Shown here: in pieces, positions 1 through 7,810 of the stretch | Layout of the letters: every line of letters begins with the position of its first letter | Numbering within the stretch: the stretch's first letter is position 1 | DNA from: an uncultured Bacteroidales bacterium | GTDB lineage: Bacteria > Bacteroidota > Bacteroidia > Bacteroidales > P3 | Assembly: GCA_900316965.1 (NCBI GenBank) | Contig: ONEY01000020.1 | Coordinates: 1-39,552 of the forward strand | Direction: 5' to 3' | Length of the DNA: 39,552 nucleotides | Notes under the pieces: generated by a model | Seen by the model: the letters and a program-made list of their open reading frames with translations, nothing else | Databases searched by the model: none | What the model was told of the DNA's origin: nothing | Translations under genes and position numbers: made by a program

Positions 1-38
1 GTTTGGAAAATGAATAATGATAAGAAAAAATGATAAGA

Positions 39-73
39 AAACAGGAACAACTAATGATTGGTTGTTCCTGTTT
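39..73 (-). terminator. Hairpin terminator after the thioesterase gene
   Basis: A perfect 13-bp inverted repeat (AAACAGGAACAAC at 39-51 and its complement at 61-73) encloses a 9-nt loop. Read on the minus strand it follows the thioesterase stop codon and is succeeded by a T-rich tail (TTCTTATCATTTTTTC). It could also work on the plus strand for a gene ending left of the window, where the tail is CGTTTATTTG. Confidence 0.75.
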
Positions 74-131
74 CGTTTATTTGTTTATTGTGTTTACGAT
101 TACTTACAATATAAATGCAATTAGTCTTAAT

Positions 132-866
132 TTATTTCAATCCTACAATCGCATTAACCGATACTCCATTTGAGTTTGTTAGTTGAAAGTAATACTTATC
201 ACCATCAATATGTCTTAACATATTTACGTCGGGATCGGCATATTTTGTCTCTTTTAAATAATTGATGCTTAATTCAGCAATCTCTTTACGCCCTGTGAAA
301 CGTGGTTTGCAAATCTCTTCTATTGAGTCACATATCCATTTAATATATTCAGCATTATTAACATGACGAGTGTGATCCAGAGATGAGTATGGTACATCAA
401 TATGTTTAAGCAGCTGAAGATCAGATGGCATAGAAAGCTTTTCGAGCTTCTCATATTTTGTTGCGTGTATATTCTCTTTCTCGTATACTGCAATGATTTC
501 GTTCAAACGACATACACGACGTGTGTCGGTGTTCAAAATCACCCAGTTGGATGCACTTGAGGCGCATATATCACCTTTTTCGTCTATAAGCTGATAATCG
601 CGTGGCGCAATAAGTCCGTTATCTTGTTTTGCCCATGTTTTCAGGGTAAGCTTCTCCCCTGCTGTCGGCAAACGTAAAATATTGTAATATACGTGAGTAA
701 GTATCCATGCTTTATGCTCTTGTTGAAGGTTGTTGAAACCTACTCCAAGTTCGTCGGATTGGTCACCGGCGACATCTTGGAAAAGACGAGCAAGTCCCCA
801 TAGCGTAAGCTTGTCGTCTTCGTCGCAGATAAGTGTCGACAGTGTGAAATTTTCGGTGTATATCAC
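132..866 (-). CDS. Acyl-ACP thioesterase (FatA/FatB type, double hot-dog)
   Basis: This 244-residue protein should hydrolyse acyl-acyl carrier protein to free fatty acid in the cytoplasm, ending or redirecting fatty acid synthesis. The N-terminal hot-dog half carries the family pattern around residues 20-60 (LWGLARLFQDVAGDQSDELG, then WILTH). The second half holds the active-site region SLDHTRHVNNAEYIKW at about 162-177. In the family this segment is usually D-x-N-x-H-V-N-N; here Asp164 and His168 are present but the usual Asn is Thr166. Translation appears to start at a GTG (864-866); no in-frame ATG lies between it and the argS stop. It follows argS by 48 bp on the same strand and probably shares its transcript. 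The family assignment is firm; chain-length specificity cannot be read from the sequence. Confidence 0.88.
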   Translation of the reverse strand: MIYTENFTLSTLICDEDDKLTLWGLARLFQDVAGDQSDELGVGFNNLQQEHKAWILTHVYYNILRLPTAGEKLTLKTWAKQDNGLIAPRDYQLIDEKGDICASSASNWVILNTDTRRVCRLNEIIAVYEKENIHATKYEKLEKLSMPSDLQLLKHIDVPYSSLDHTRHVNNAEYIKWICDSIEEICKPRFTGRKEIAELSINYLKETKYADPDVNMLRHIDGDKYYFQLTNSNGVSVNAIVGLK

Positions 867-914
867 TGCTATTAATTGTTGTTGTTGATAGTATTGTTTA
901 TGAAGTCGAAACGA

Positions 915-2705
915 TTACATTCTCTCAGGAACATCGATGCCGAGGATGGCCATAAGATTTTTTATTCCAGTGGACACTGCGTTGCACAGCCTTACTAAAA
1001 ACAACATTCTTTCGGGATCATTCTCGCGAAGAATTGGTGTGTCTTGGTAGAAACTGTTGAAAGCTTTGGCTAGGTCGTATGTAAAGTTTGCAATCATGGC
1101 GGGACTATATGCTGCTGCTGCCTGCTCGATTACGCCGGGCATGTCATGGAGTTGTTTCAAAACTTCACGCTCTTTGTCATTGATGGATGTTGTGGCTGGG
1201 ACTTTTTCCAAGGAGACACCCTTCTCTCCCACTGCTTTACGTATTATTGAACGGATACGTGCGTGGGTATATTGTATAAAAGGACCGGTGTTGCCATTAA
1301 AATCAATGCTTTCGGCCGGGTTAAACAACATGGTTTTGGTGGGGTCGACTTTGAGAATGAAATATTTGAGAGCTCCGAGAGCCAGCATGTGATATAGTTC
1401 GTCAAGTTGTTCTTGATTCATATCCTCGTTTTTACCTCTCTCTTTACACATTTCTGCGGCGGTTTGTTCCATTTCAGAGATAAGGTCATCGGCGTCAACA
1501 ACGGTACCTTCTCGTGATTTCATTTTGCCATTGGGAAGTTCCACCATACCATATGAGAGGTGGTATACCTTCTCCGCCCAGTTGAATCCAAGACGTTCAA
1601 GAACAATTTTAAGTACCTGGAAATGGTAGTCTTGTTCATTTCCGACAACATATATGAGTTGGTCGGCTCCAAATTCACGTTGGCGAAGCAGAGCGGTTCC
1701 AAGGTCTTGCGTCATATATACCGAGGTGCCATCTTTGCGGAGGAGCAGCTTTTGATCTAAGCCCGCATCGGTGAGGTCGCACCATACCGATCCGTCCTCT
1801 TTTCGGAACAGTACTCCCATGTCAAGTCCTTTTTGTACCAGTTCTTTGCCAAGGAGGTATGTGTTGGATTCGTAATAAATCTTATCGAAGGAGACTCCCA
1901 TTCTCTTGTATGTTTCGTCAAAACCGGCATAAACCCAATTGTTCATCTTCTTCCACAGTGAGCGAATCTCCTCGTCTCCTTCCTCCCAGCGTTTAAGCAT
2001 CTGCTGTGCTTCGACCATGAGAGGCGCCTCTTTTTTAGCTTGCTCTTCTTCCATGCCTTTTTCCATGAGAGCTTTTATCTCTTCCTTGTAGTGGCGGTCG
2101 AATTCGACATAGTATTTGCCTACGAGATGGTCTCCTTTCATTCCTGACGATTCGGGTGTTTCGCCGTTTCCGTAACGGAGCCATGCAAGCATTGATTTGC
2201 AGATGTGTATTCCGCGGTCGTTGACTAGATTGACTTTCTTGACGTTGCGACCGTTGGCGGTGAGAAGTTGCGAAACCGACCACCCAAGCAAGTTGTTGCG
2301 TATGTGTCCTAAGTGCAGTGGCTTGTTGGTGTTTGGTGATGAGTATTCGATAACTACTGGTGCCGCGTTGCTGTCTACATCCTTAAGACCGAATGTTTTG
2401 TCATCAGCAATGATGTTGGCAAAATTGAGCCAATATGAGTCGTCTATAGTGAAGTTAAGAAAACCTTTTATGACATTAAAATCCTTGATTTCATGAAGAT
2501 TTTGAGCTACAGCATTGCCAAGTTCGTTGGCTAAGGCTTCAGGAGCTTTGCGGGCTTGTTTAACGTATGGGAAGACGACGACAGTATAGTCGCCAGAGAA
2601 TTCTTTTTTTGTCTTTTGTAGTACTACGCTGTCTGCTTCGATATTCAAACCATACAGATTATTGAGCGCAGAAGCCACAGCATTTTGTAATTTGCTTTCA
2701 ATCAT
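915..2705 (-). CDS. argS: Arginyl-tRNA synthetase
   Basis: A class I aminoacyl-tRNA synthetase of 596 residues that charges tRNA-Arg with arginine in the cytoplasm. Visible landmarks are the N-terminal additional domain (residues 1-100), the HIGH signature HLGHIRNN at about 131-138, the KMSKS-like loop KMKSREG at 394-400, and the C-terminal DALR anticodon-binding domain ending in the Bacteroidota-typical ILGIDVPERM. Length is normal for the family and all signature motifs are intact, so the gene looks functional. It starts with ATG at 2705 and lies 63 bp after the upstream exported thioredoxin-fold gene. The acyl-ACP thioesterase follows it closely. Confidence 0.97.
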   Translation of the reverse strand: MIESKLQNAVASALNNLYGLNIEADSVVLQKTKKEFSGDYTVVVFPYVKQARKAPEALANELGNAVAQNLHEIKDFNVIKGFLNFTIDDSYWLNFANIIADDKTFGLKDVDSNAAPVVIEYSSPNTNKPLHLGHIRNNLLGWSVSQLLTANGRNVKKVNLVNDRGIHICKSMLAWLRYGNGETPESSGMKGDHLVGKYYVEFDRHYKEEIKALMEKGMEEEQAKKEAPLMVEAQQMLKRWEEGDEEIRSLWKKMNNWVYAGFDETYKRMGVSFDKIYYESNTYLLGKELVQKGLDMGVLFRKEDGSVWCDLTDAGLDQKLLLRKDGTSVYMTQDLGTALLRQREFGADQLIYVVGNEQDYHFQVLKIVLERLGFNWAEKVYHLSYGMVELPNGKMKSREGTVVDADDLISEMEQTAAEMCKERGKNEDMNQEQLDELYHMLALGALKYFILKVDPTKTMLFNPAESIDFNGNTGPFIQYTHARIRSIIRKAVGEKGVSLEKVPATTSINDKEREVLKQLHDMPGVIEQAAAAYSPAMIANFTYDLAKAFNSFYQDTPILRENDPERMLFLVRLCNAVSTGIKNLMAILGIDVPERM

Positions 2706-2768
2706 GATATATTGTGGTGTTATAATTAACGATATTATAAATTTGAGAGTCGTTTGTTTTTTGCATAA

Positions 2769-4232
2769 TCAATATCTAAACAGCTCTCTTTGAGGTGTGT
2801 CGTTGTCGTTGTTTCTGTTCCAAGGGGCATTGAGTAGAAAGCCTGTACTTGGCGCAGGGGTAATGTCGTAGTGTATGTTGCCTTGTGGATTGATGAGTAC
2901 AAACCAAGGATATGCTGTTATCTGGAAATGTCTCAGCAAGTCATAGTTGCCATTGTAATGCAGCCATGTCCAATCATAGTTTTTGCTGTGACGTGAGTTT
3001 TTCAGAAAATGAAACATCTTCTGAAATTCGCGGTCGCAAACTATTGTGATGAATTCCACGCTGTCGCTATTGCTATATACTTGGTTTTTGAAGTGAGCCA
3101 TAGTTTCCATTTCTGAGATTGAGAAAGGATCGTCAACGCGTATGAAGGCTATATATAGCCATTTACCTTTTTTCTCTGATAGGTTGACAAGGTTTTTGTC
3201 AACATCGGGAAGAATAAAAGAGATCTCTTCTGGCTTTTCGGTGTCGCGCAGGTGAAACGATGCCAATATATTGGCTGCGATTTTTTTGTGTTCGGGAAAT
3301 TTTGTTCTGGATGATAGTTTTTCTATCATCTTAACGACCATAGCGGCATCATAATACTTGAAATTGTAGAACGACTCTTTAAGTGCTTGCAATGCTGCCA
3401 ATTCTCTTATTTGTTCGTGGCGAAGCAATGGGTCCATACCTATGGAGTCGATGTAGGTTTCGAGATCGAGATTGTATACCCAATGCGCAAGGCGGTGCAC
3501 AGGAATGTCTTTGGTGCCTTTCGATATGCTGTTGGCGTAAAGTTCGGCGAAGAGCGACATATAGTTTTCGTCGTGATAAAGAATTGGGTGGTTGCGGATG
3601 TATTTATTGATTAGATTTTTTCGAGAGTCAAGATGCATTGTATATCTCAATTGGGCTAGCTGATATACTTTATATTTAACAACAAAGTCGTTGGTAGTGT
3701 CGGGACATAGCTTGTTGATAGTTTCCACCAAACTGTCGAAATACAATGCCGATGGTTTGTATTTGAAGTCGAAATAGAAATAGTTTTTATCAATAAAGCG
3801 AGCAATGACACGGTCAATGCTGTCTATCTGAATGTTAATGTCGTCAGAAGAGACGTTTTTAAAGATTATTGGAAGTGTCTCGGGCTCCAAAAACACATTG
3901 CGAACCTCGTCAATATCCCATTTAAATGTGGGTATTTCCACATTATAGTCTTTGCCTGGCTCTACATAAAAAGATTGTGAAAAATTCTCTATTTGAAGAG
4001 TGACCATCATGGGGTAATTAGACCAGCAGCGGAGGTCGAAACGTGAGTCTTCGCCTACACGAAAAGTGTCGAGTAAAACCTCATGTTTCGAAATTTGGTC
4101 CGACACACAGTAAAGCTCAACCCTCTTTCCGATTGCATTTGCTATAGTTCCTTTTATTGTAATATTCTTCTGAGCTTCAGATATATTACATAAAAGAATT
4201 AAAGTGATAATTAAAGATATGTAGCGTTTCAT
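2769..4232 (-). CDS. Exported thioredoxin-fold protein lacking the CXXC motif
   Basis: A 487-residue protein with an N-terminal signal peptide (MKRYISLIITLILLCNISEA, cleaved near residue 20), so it is exported to the periplasm or surface. Residues about 20-110 resemble the beta-rich DUF4369-like N-terminal domain found in Bacteroidota TlpA-type proteins. The middle is helical. Residues about 335-470 look like a TlpA/thioredoxin fold: a beta-strand (WLYIAFIRV), then a helix, and later a cis-Pro-like segment ITAYPWFVLINPQG. At the place where a redox CXXC would be expected the sequence reads VDDPFSISEM, so no disulfide exchange is expected and the domain is probably structural or binding. A promoter box lies just upstream at 4264-4272. 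The family assignment is by overall pattern, and the function is unknown. Confidence 0.72.
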   Translation of the reverse strand: MKRYISLIITLILLCNISEAQKNITIKGTIANAIGKRVELYCVSDQISKHEVLLDTFRVGEDSRFDLRCWSNYPMMVTLQIENFSQSFYVEPGKDYNVEIPTFKWDIDEVRNVFLEPETLPIIFKNVSSDDINIQIDSIDRVIARFIDKNYFYFDFKYKPSALYFDSLVETINKLCPDTTNDFVVKYKVYQLAQLRYTMHLDSRKNLINKYIRNHPILYHDENYMSLFAELYANSISKGTKDIPVHRLAHWVYNLDLETYIDSIGMDPLLRHEQIRELAALQALKESFYNFKYYDAAMVVKMIEKLSSRTKFPEHKKIAANILASFHLRDTEKPEEISFILPDVDKNLVNLSEKKGKWLYIAFIRVDDPFSISEMETMAHFKNQVYSNSDSVEFITIVCDREFQKMFHFLKNSRHSKNYDWTWLHYNGNYDLLRHFQITAYPWFVLINPQGNIHYDITPAPSTGFLLNAPWNRNNDNDTPQRELFRY

Positions 4233-4263
4233 TTCTATCGTTCTTCAATCAATATTTTAAACT

Positions 4264-4272
4264 GCAAATTTA
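4264..4272 (-). promoter_or_regulatory. Bacteroidota -7 promoter box for the thioredoxin-fold gene
   Basis: Read on the minus strand the sequence is TAAATTTGC, matching the Bacteroidota -7 consensus TAnnTTTG. It sits 32-40 bp upstream of the ATG at 4232, predicting a short leader of about 25 nt. A -33 element is not clear. It is paired with a divergent box at 4334-4341. Confidence 0.62.
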
Positions 4273-4333
4273 CGATTTTTTTTTATGTTGAAGAAAAGTA
4301 TTTTTATAAGGTTTATGTCTTGAGAAATTTTAG

Positions 4334-4341
4334 TAAATTTG
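4334..4341 (+). promoter_or_regulatory. Bacteroidota -7 promoter box for the LOG/PolY cluster
   Basis: TAAATTTG matches the TAnnTTTG -7 consensus. It lies 41 bp before the ATG at 4382, giving a leader of about 30 nt. A weak TTTATG at 4312 could serve as the upstream element. Its position supports starting the LOG gene at 4382 rather than at an in-frame TTG at 4346. No SOS-type palindromic operator is evident nearby. Confidence 0.6.
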
Positions 4342-4381
4342 CATTTTGTTACCAACTTTTGAATATAAAGACATTTTCAAG

Positions 4382-4951
4382 ATGAACAGAAAAATAGCTA
4401 TCTTTTGCGGATCATCTGTACCCCACAATATGGAGTATTTAATTGCGGCTCGTGAACTTGGATCCCTTTTGGCCAGAAATGGTGATACAGTCGTCTATGG
4501 AGGTTCAAATTTAGGCCTGATGGGAGAAATCAGTGGTGCTGCTATGAAAGCAGGAGGCAATGTGATAGCTATTATACCTTCATTTTTTAGCGAGGATATC
4601 ATCATGTCGCAACCTGTCACAGAGCTGATTAGGGTCAAGTCGATGGCGGAACGCAAGGAAATGATGATAGCCATGTGTGACATTTTTGTTGCTTTGCCCG
4701 GCGGCATTGGCACTTTAGATGAGATACTTGAAGTGATGGTGGCCAATCAGCTGAAACAGACAAAGAAAGCGGATGGCACTCCCCTGCCCTGCGGCAAACC
4801 AATATGTCTTTTCAATCCCGATGGTTTCTTCGACTCTTTCTATGCTATGATGGATAAAATGGGCGAAAATGGCTTTTTCCGTAGCGGCAAACGTCCCGAG
4901 GTGTCCAACATACAGACATTGAATCAACTCATGTCGTTTATTAATGGATGA
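4382..4951 (+). CDS. LOG-family (TIGR00730) nucleotide 5'-monophosphate phosphoribohydrolase
   Basis: This 189-residue Rossmann-fold protein belongs to the LONELY GUY / 'lysine decarboxylase' family. Characterised members hydrolyse the N-glycosidic bond of nucleoside 5'-monophosphates, releasing base and ribose 5-phosphate. The N-terminus MNRKIAIFCGSS, the Arg-Lys pair in SMAERKEMM, and the signature PGGIGTLDEILEV (the PGGxGTxxE motif) are all present. The start is taken at the ATG 4382, just downstream of a promoter box; an in-frame TTG at 4346 would fall directly after the -7 box. The stop codon overlaps the start of the Y-family polymerase gene by 8 bp, implying translational coupling. Whether it hydrolyses damaged, cytokinin-like or ordinary nucleotides is not determinable here. 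Confidence 0.88.
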   Translation: MNRKIAIFCGSSVPHNMEYLIAARELGSLLARNGDTVVYGGSNLGLMGEISGAAMKAGGNVIAIIPSFFSEDIIMSQPVTELIRVKSMAERKEMMIAMCDIFVALPGGIGTLDEILEVMVANQLKQTKKADGTPLPCGKPICLFNPDGFFDSFYAMMDKMGENGFFRSGKRPEVSNIQTLNQLMSFING

Positions 4952-6458
4952 CAACCGCCAATATATTGCTATTGACCTAAAGTCGTTTTATGCTTCCGTT
5001 GAATGTGTGGAACGTGGGTTAAATCCGTTGACCACCAATCTTGTTGTAGCGGACTCATCGCGAACCGAGAAGACAATATGTCTTGCAGTTTCACCGTCTC
5101 TCAAAGCTTATGGTATTGGAGGCAGAGCTCGGCTATTTGAGGTTGTTCAGCGCCTTCGCGAGGTCAATGTCGAAAGGCAGTTCCATGCCCCTAATTTTCG
5201 TTTCTCGGGCAAATCGAGCAATGATATTGAATTAAAAGCAAATCCAGCTCTAGCTTTGGATTATATTGTCGCCAAGCCTAGAATGTCATTCTATATCGAG
5301 TACAGCTCAAAGATATATAACCAATACTTGAAATTTGTTTCTCCGGAAGACATTCATGTGTATTCTATCGATGAAGTTTTTATCGACGTTACAGATTATC
5401 TAAAACTATATAAAACAACAGCTCACGACCTTGCGAGGAGGATGATAAGAGCTGTGCTTGAAAGTAGCGGCATTACTGCCACCGCTGGTATTGGCACCAA
5501 TATGTATCTCGCCAAGGTTGCTATGGACATAGTTGCCAAGCACATCCCTGCCGACAAGGATGGTGTCCGTATTGCTGAGCTTGATGAGATGTCTTATCGT
5601 AGAACTCTGTGGAACCATCGCCCACTTACAGATTTTTGGCGTCTTGGTAGAGGTATAGCAAAAAGGTTGGAAACTAATGAGATATACACCATGGGTATGT
5701 TGGCGCGATGCTCGGTGGAAAACGAGGAACTATTGTATAAACTATTTGGTGTCAACGCTGAATTGCTTATCGATCATGCTTGGGGATGGGAGCCTTGCAC
5801 CATCGAGATGATAAAAAAATATCGTCCAGAAACTAACTCTTTGAGCCAAAGTCAAGTTCTGCAATGTGCCTATACTTGCGACAAGGCCCGGCTCGTGACT
5901 CACGAGATGGCCGACAATATTGCCCTTGGTCTTGTGGAGAAGCGTTTGGTTGCCAGTGCATTGGTGCTGACGGTGAACTATGATGTTGAAAGTCTTTCCA
6001 ATCCTTGGATAAAGGGCCGGTACAAAGGTGATATTGTTGTTGACTATTATGGAAGGATGACACCTAAGCCTGCCCACGGCACGTTTAATCTACCATTTCC
6101 CACTTCTTCGTCAAAAATCATAACAGATTCGTTATTGGCCCTTTACGACAAAATTGTAAATCCTCAATTACTAGTGCGAAGAATAACTATAGGAATAATA
6201 GATGTTCTCCCCGAGAAAGAAGGTGTCGTTGATTCGTTGCCCCAAATGCAGCAACTTGATTTGTTTACCGACTATGAAACGTTAAAGAGTAAAATGAAAA
6301 AACAGGAGGAGGATATTGTAAGAGAACGCAAAATGCAGGAAGCCATACTCTCTATCAAGAATCGGTTTGGAAAGAATTCTATTCTTAAAGGCATGAACTT
6401 TGAAGAGGGAGCCACTGCCAAGGATAGAAACCGTCAAATTGGCGGACACCGGGAATGA
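4944..6458 (+). CDS. Y-family translesion DNA polymerase (UvrX/YqjW type, DinB/UmuC superfamily)
   Basis: A 504-residue Y-family DNA polymerase, expected to copy past damaged template bases at low fidelity. Catalytic acidic residues are intact: Asp11 in AIDLKSFYASVE and Asp143-Glu144 in YSIDEVFIDVT. A canonical sliding-clamp binding motif QLDLF is at 437-441 after the little-finger domain. A charged helical tail follows, ending EEGATAKDRNRQIGGHRE. That tail and the N-terminus are of the kind known from Firmicutes UvrX/YqjW-like polymerases rather than E. coli DinB. The gene begins at ATG 4944, overlapping the LOG gene stop. A YolD-like gene, the usual partner of this polymerase type, lies two genes downstream. 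This suggests a small translesion cassette, possibly of Firmicutes origin. Confidence 0.93.
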   Translation: MDDNRQYIAIDLKSFYASVECVERGLNPLTTNLVVADSSRTEKTICLAVSPSLKAYGIGGRARLFEVVQRLREVNVERQFHAPNFRFSGKSSNDIELKANPALALDYIVAKPRMSFYIEYSSKIYNQYLKFVSPEDIHVYSIDEVFIDVTDYLKLYKTTAHDLARRMIRAVLESSGITATAGIGTNMYLAKVAMDIVAKHIPADKDGVRIAELDEMSYRRTLWNHRPLTDFWRLGRGIAKRLETNEIYTMGMLARCSVENEELLYKLFGVNAELLIDHAWGWEPCTIEMIKKYRPETNSLSQSQVLQCAYTCDKARLVTHEMADNIALGLVEKRLVASALVLTVNYDVESLSNPWIKGRYKGDIVVDYYGRMTPKPAHGTFNLPFPTSSSKIITDSLLALYDKIVNPQLLVRRITIGIIDVLPEKEGVVDSLPQMQQLDLFTDYETLKSKMKKQEEDIVRERKMQEAILSIKNRFGKNSILKGMNFEEGATAKDRNRQIGGHRE

Positions 6459-6556
6459 CATTACTGATGACAACATATACATTGCGAAAGCATAAAAAAT
6501 AGAAAAACAATTTGGGTGACTGATAGACATTTTAAAACCTTTTAATCATTATTCTA

Positions 6557-7246
6557 ATGGAGGCATTTGTTTTAGCGGCAGGAATGGGATCACGACTGAG
6601 GCCTTTGACCAACGATAGACCTAAGGCTTTGGTTGAGATAAATGGCAAGACATTATTGGAAATAAATCTATTAAAGATTGCAGCTGTCGGTGTAAAACAT
6701 TGTGTTGTCAATGTCCATTATATGGCCGACAAGCTTGTTGAATTCATTGAGGCGAGAGAATGGCCAATGGATGTGACAATAAGCGACGAAAGAGATATGC
6801 TTCTTGACACTGGAGGTGCTTTGAAACATGCATCTCCCCTTTTCTCGGGCAAAGAACCAGTGCTTGTTCACAATGTCGATGTTCTGTCGGATATTGATTT
6901 GACGGAATTATTTGACTATCATCGTAAAAAAGGTAATCTTGTAACTCTCTTTACCAAAGATCGTGATAGCAAACGAAAACTACTTTTTGACAAAACGGGA
7001 CAGTTGAGAGGCAGAAGTGGATTATCTGATGAGAATAATCTTATACTATTGGCTTTCAATGGTATATCGGTCGTCGATCCAAAGTTGTTTGACCTCCTGC
7101 CGGCCGATGATCATCCATATCCCATTATTGACTGTTATGTCGAATTGTCGAAGACACACCCCATTGGTTGCTATACTTCATCATGCCAATGGCTTGATGT
7201 AGGTACCCCAGAGGCGGTGGAAAAAGCCAAGATGTTATGGAAATGA
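6557..7246 (+). CDS. Sugar-1-phosphate nucleotidyltransferase family protein
   Basis: A 229-residue NTP-transferase (GT-A like Rossmann) protein. The N-terminal pyrophosphorylase signature LAAGMGSRLRPLTNDRPKAL is clear. The metal-binding segment VLVHNVDVLSDIDL near residue 100 and the late SCQWLDVGTPEAVEKAK motif fit the family. Relatives include MurNAc-1-phosphate uridylyltransferase (MurU) and mannose-1-phosphate guanylyltransferase, so it probably makes an NDP-sugar in the cytoplasm. No companion sugar kinase is seen next to it, so the substrate is unknown. It starts 98 bp after the Y-family polymerase and its TGA overlaps the ATG of the YolD-like gene (ATGA), implying coupled translation. 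Its place between two translesion-synthesis genes is unexpected. Confidence 0.85.
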   Translation: MEAFVLAAGMGSRLRPLTNDRPKALVEINGKTLLEINLLKIAAVGVKHCVVNVHYMADKLVEFIEAREWPMDVTISDERDMLLDTGGALKHASPLFSGKEPVLVHNVDVLSDIDLTELFDYHRKKGNLVTLFTKDRDSKRKLLFDKTGQLRGRSGLSDENNLILLAFNGISVVDPKLFDLLPADDHPYPIIDCYVELSKTHPIGCYTSSCQWLDVGTPEAVEKAKMLWK

Positions 7247-7656
7247 ACTATGATGATATAATCAATCTGCCACATCATGAGTCTCGTAGGCATCCTCGTA
7301 TGTCGATGCTCAATCGCGCCGCTCAGTTTGCACCTTTTGCGGCTTTGACTGGCTATGACGACGCCATAGAAGAGACGTCACGTCTTACTGACAGAATGAT
7401 AGATCTCGACAGCGACGTTAAAGTGGATTTGGACAGAACGATGGCTCTTCTCCGATCAATATTGGACGATTCGGGCAGCTTGCCTCAAGTCACTATCACC
7501 TTTTTCATTCCCGATGTCTACAAAGATGGCGGCAGTTATAACACAATCAAAACCAGGGTTAAAAGTATTGACGACGTTGAACGATGTGTCATTCTCCCCG
7601 ATGGTCAGAAAATTCCGATTTCCAACATTGTGGATATGACAATAAATACGAAGTGA
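7243..7656 (+). CDS. YolD-like protein
   Basis: A 137-residue protein of the YolD-like family. The N-terminal segment YDDIINLPHHESRRHPRMSM, followed by LNRAAQFAPFAALTGYDDAI, is the hallmark of these proteins. In Firmicutes they are encoded next to Y-family polymerases (yqjW/yqjX and uvrX/yolD arrangements), where they are proposed to act as UmuD-like partners. The C-terminal half (residues 85-137) is a small beta-rich region resembling an Sm-like fold. The start is taken at the ATG 7243 in an ATGA overlap with the preceding stop; an earlier in-frame ATG at 7237 is possible. The role as polymerase partner is inferred from known family context and from the PolY gene about 0.8 kb upstream. Confidence 0.85.
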   Translation: MNYDDIINLPHHESRRHPRMSMLNRAAQFAPFAALTGYDDAIEETSRLTDRMIDLDSDVKVDLDRTMALLRSILDDSGSLPQVTITFFIPDVYKDGGSYNTIKTRVKSIDDVERCVILPDGQKIPISNIVDMTINTK

Positions 7657-7810
7657 ATTAATCTACAAGTGGATTATGTCGCAATAATACGGATGAAATG
7701 ATGCTAGTTTTTTTTTAATTAAACCATTTCCTTATTTGCTGTGCAATAAGATTCTTAAAACGTCGTTAATTATATTATTTTTATAGATTAAATTCAATAT
7801 ATACACTATC

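Noticed and set aside
4346..4381. TTG start giving 12 extra residues on the LOG protein
   Set aside because: It lies directly after the -7 box, at the predicted transcription start, and the family N-terminus begins at MNRKIAIFCGSS.
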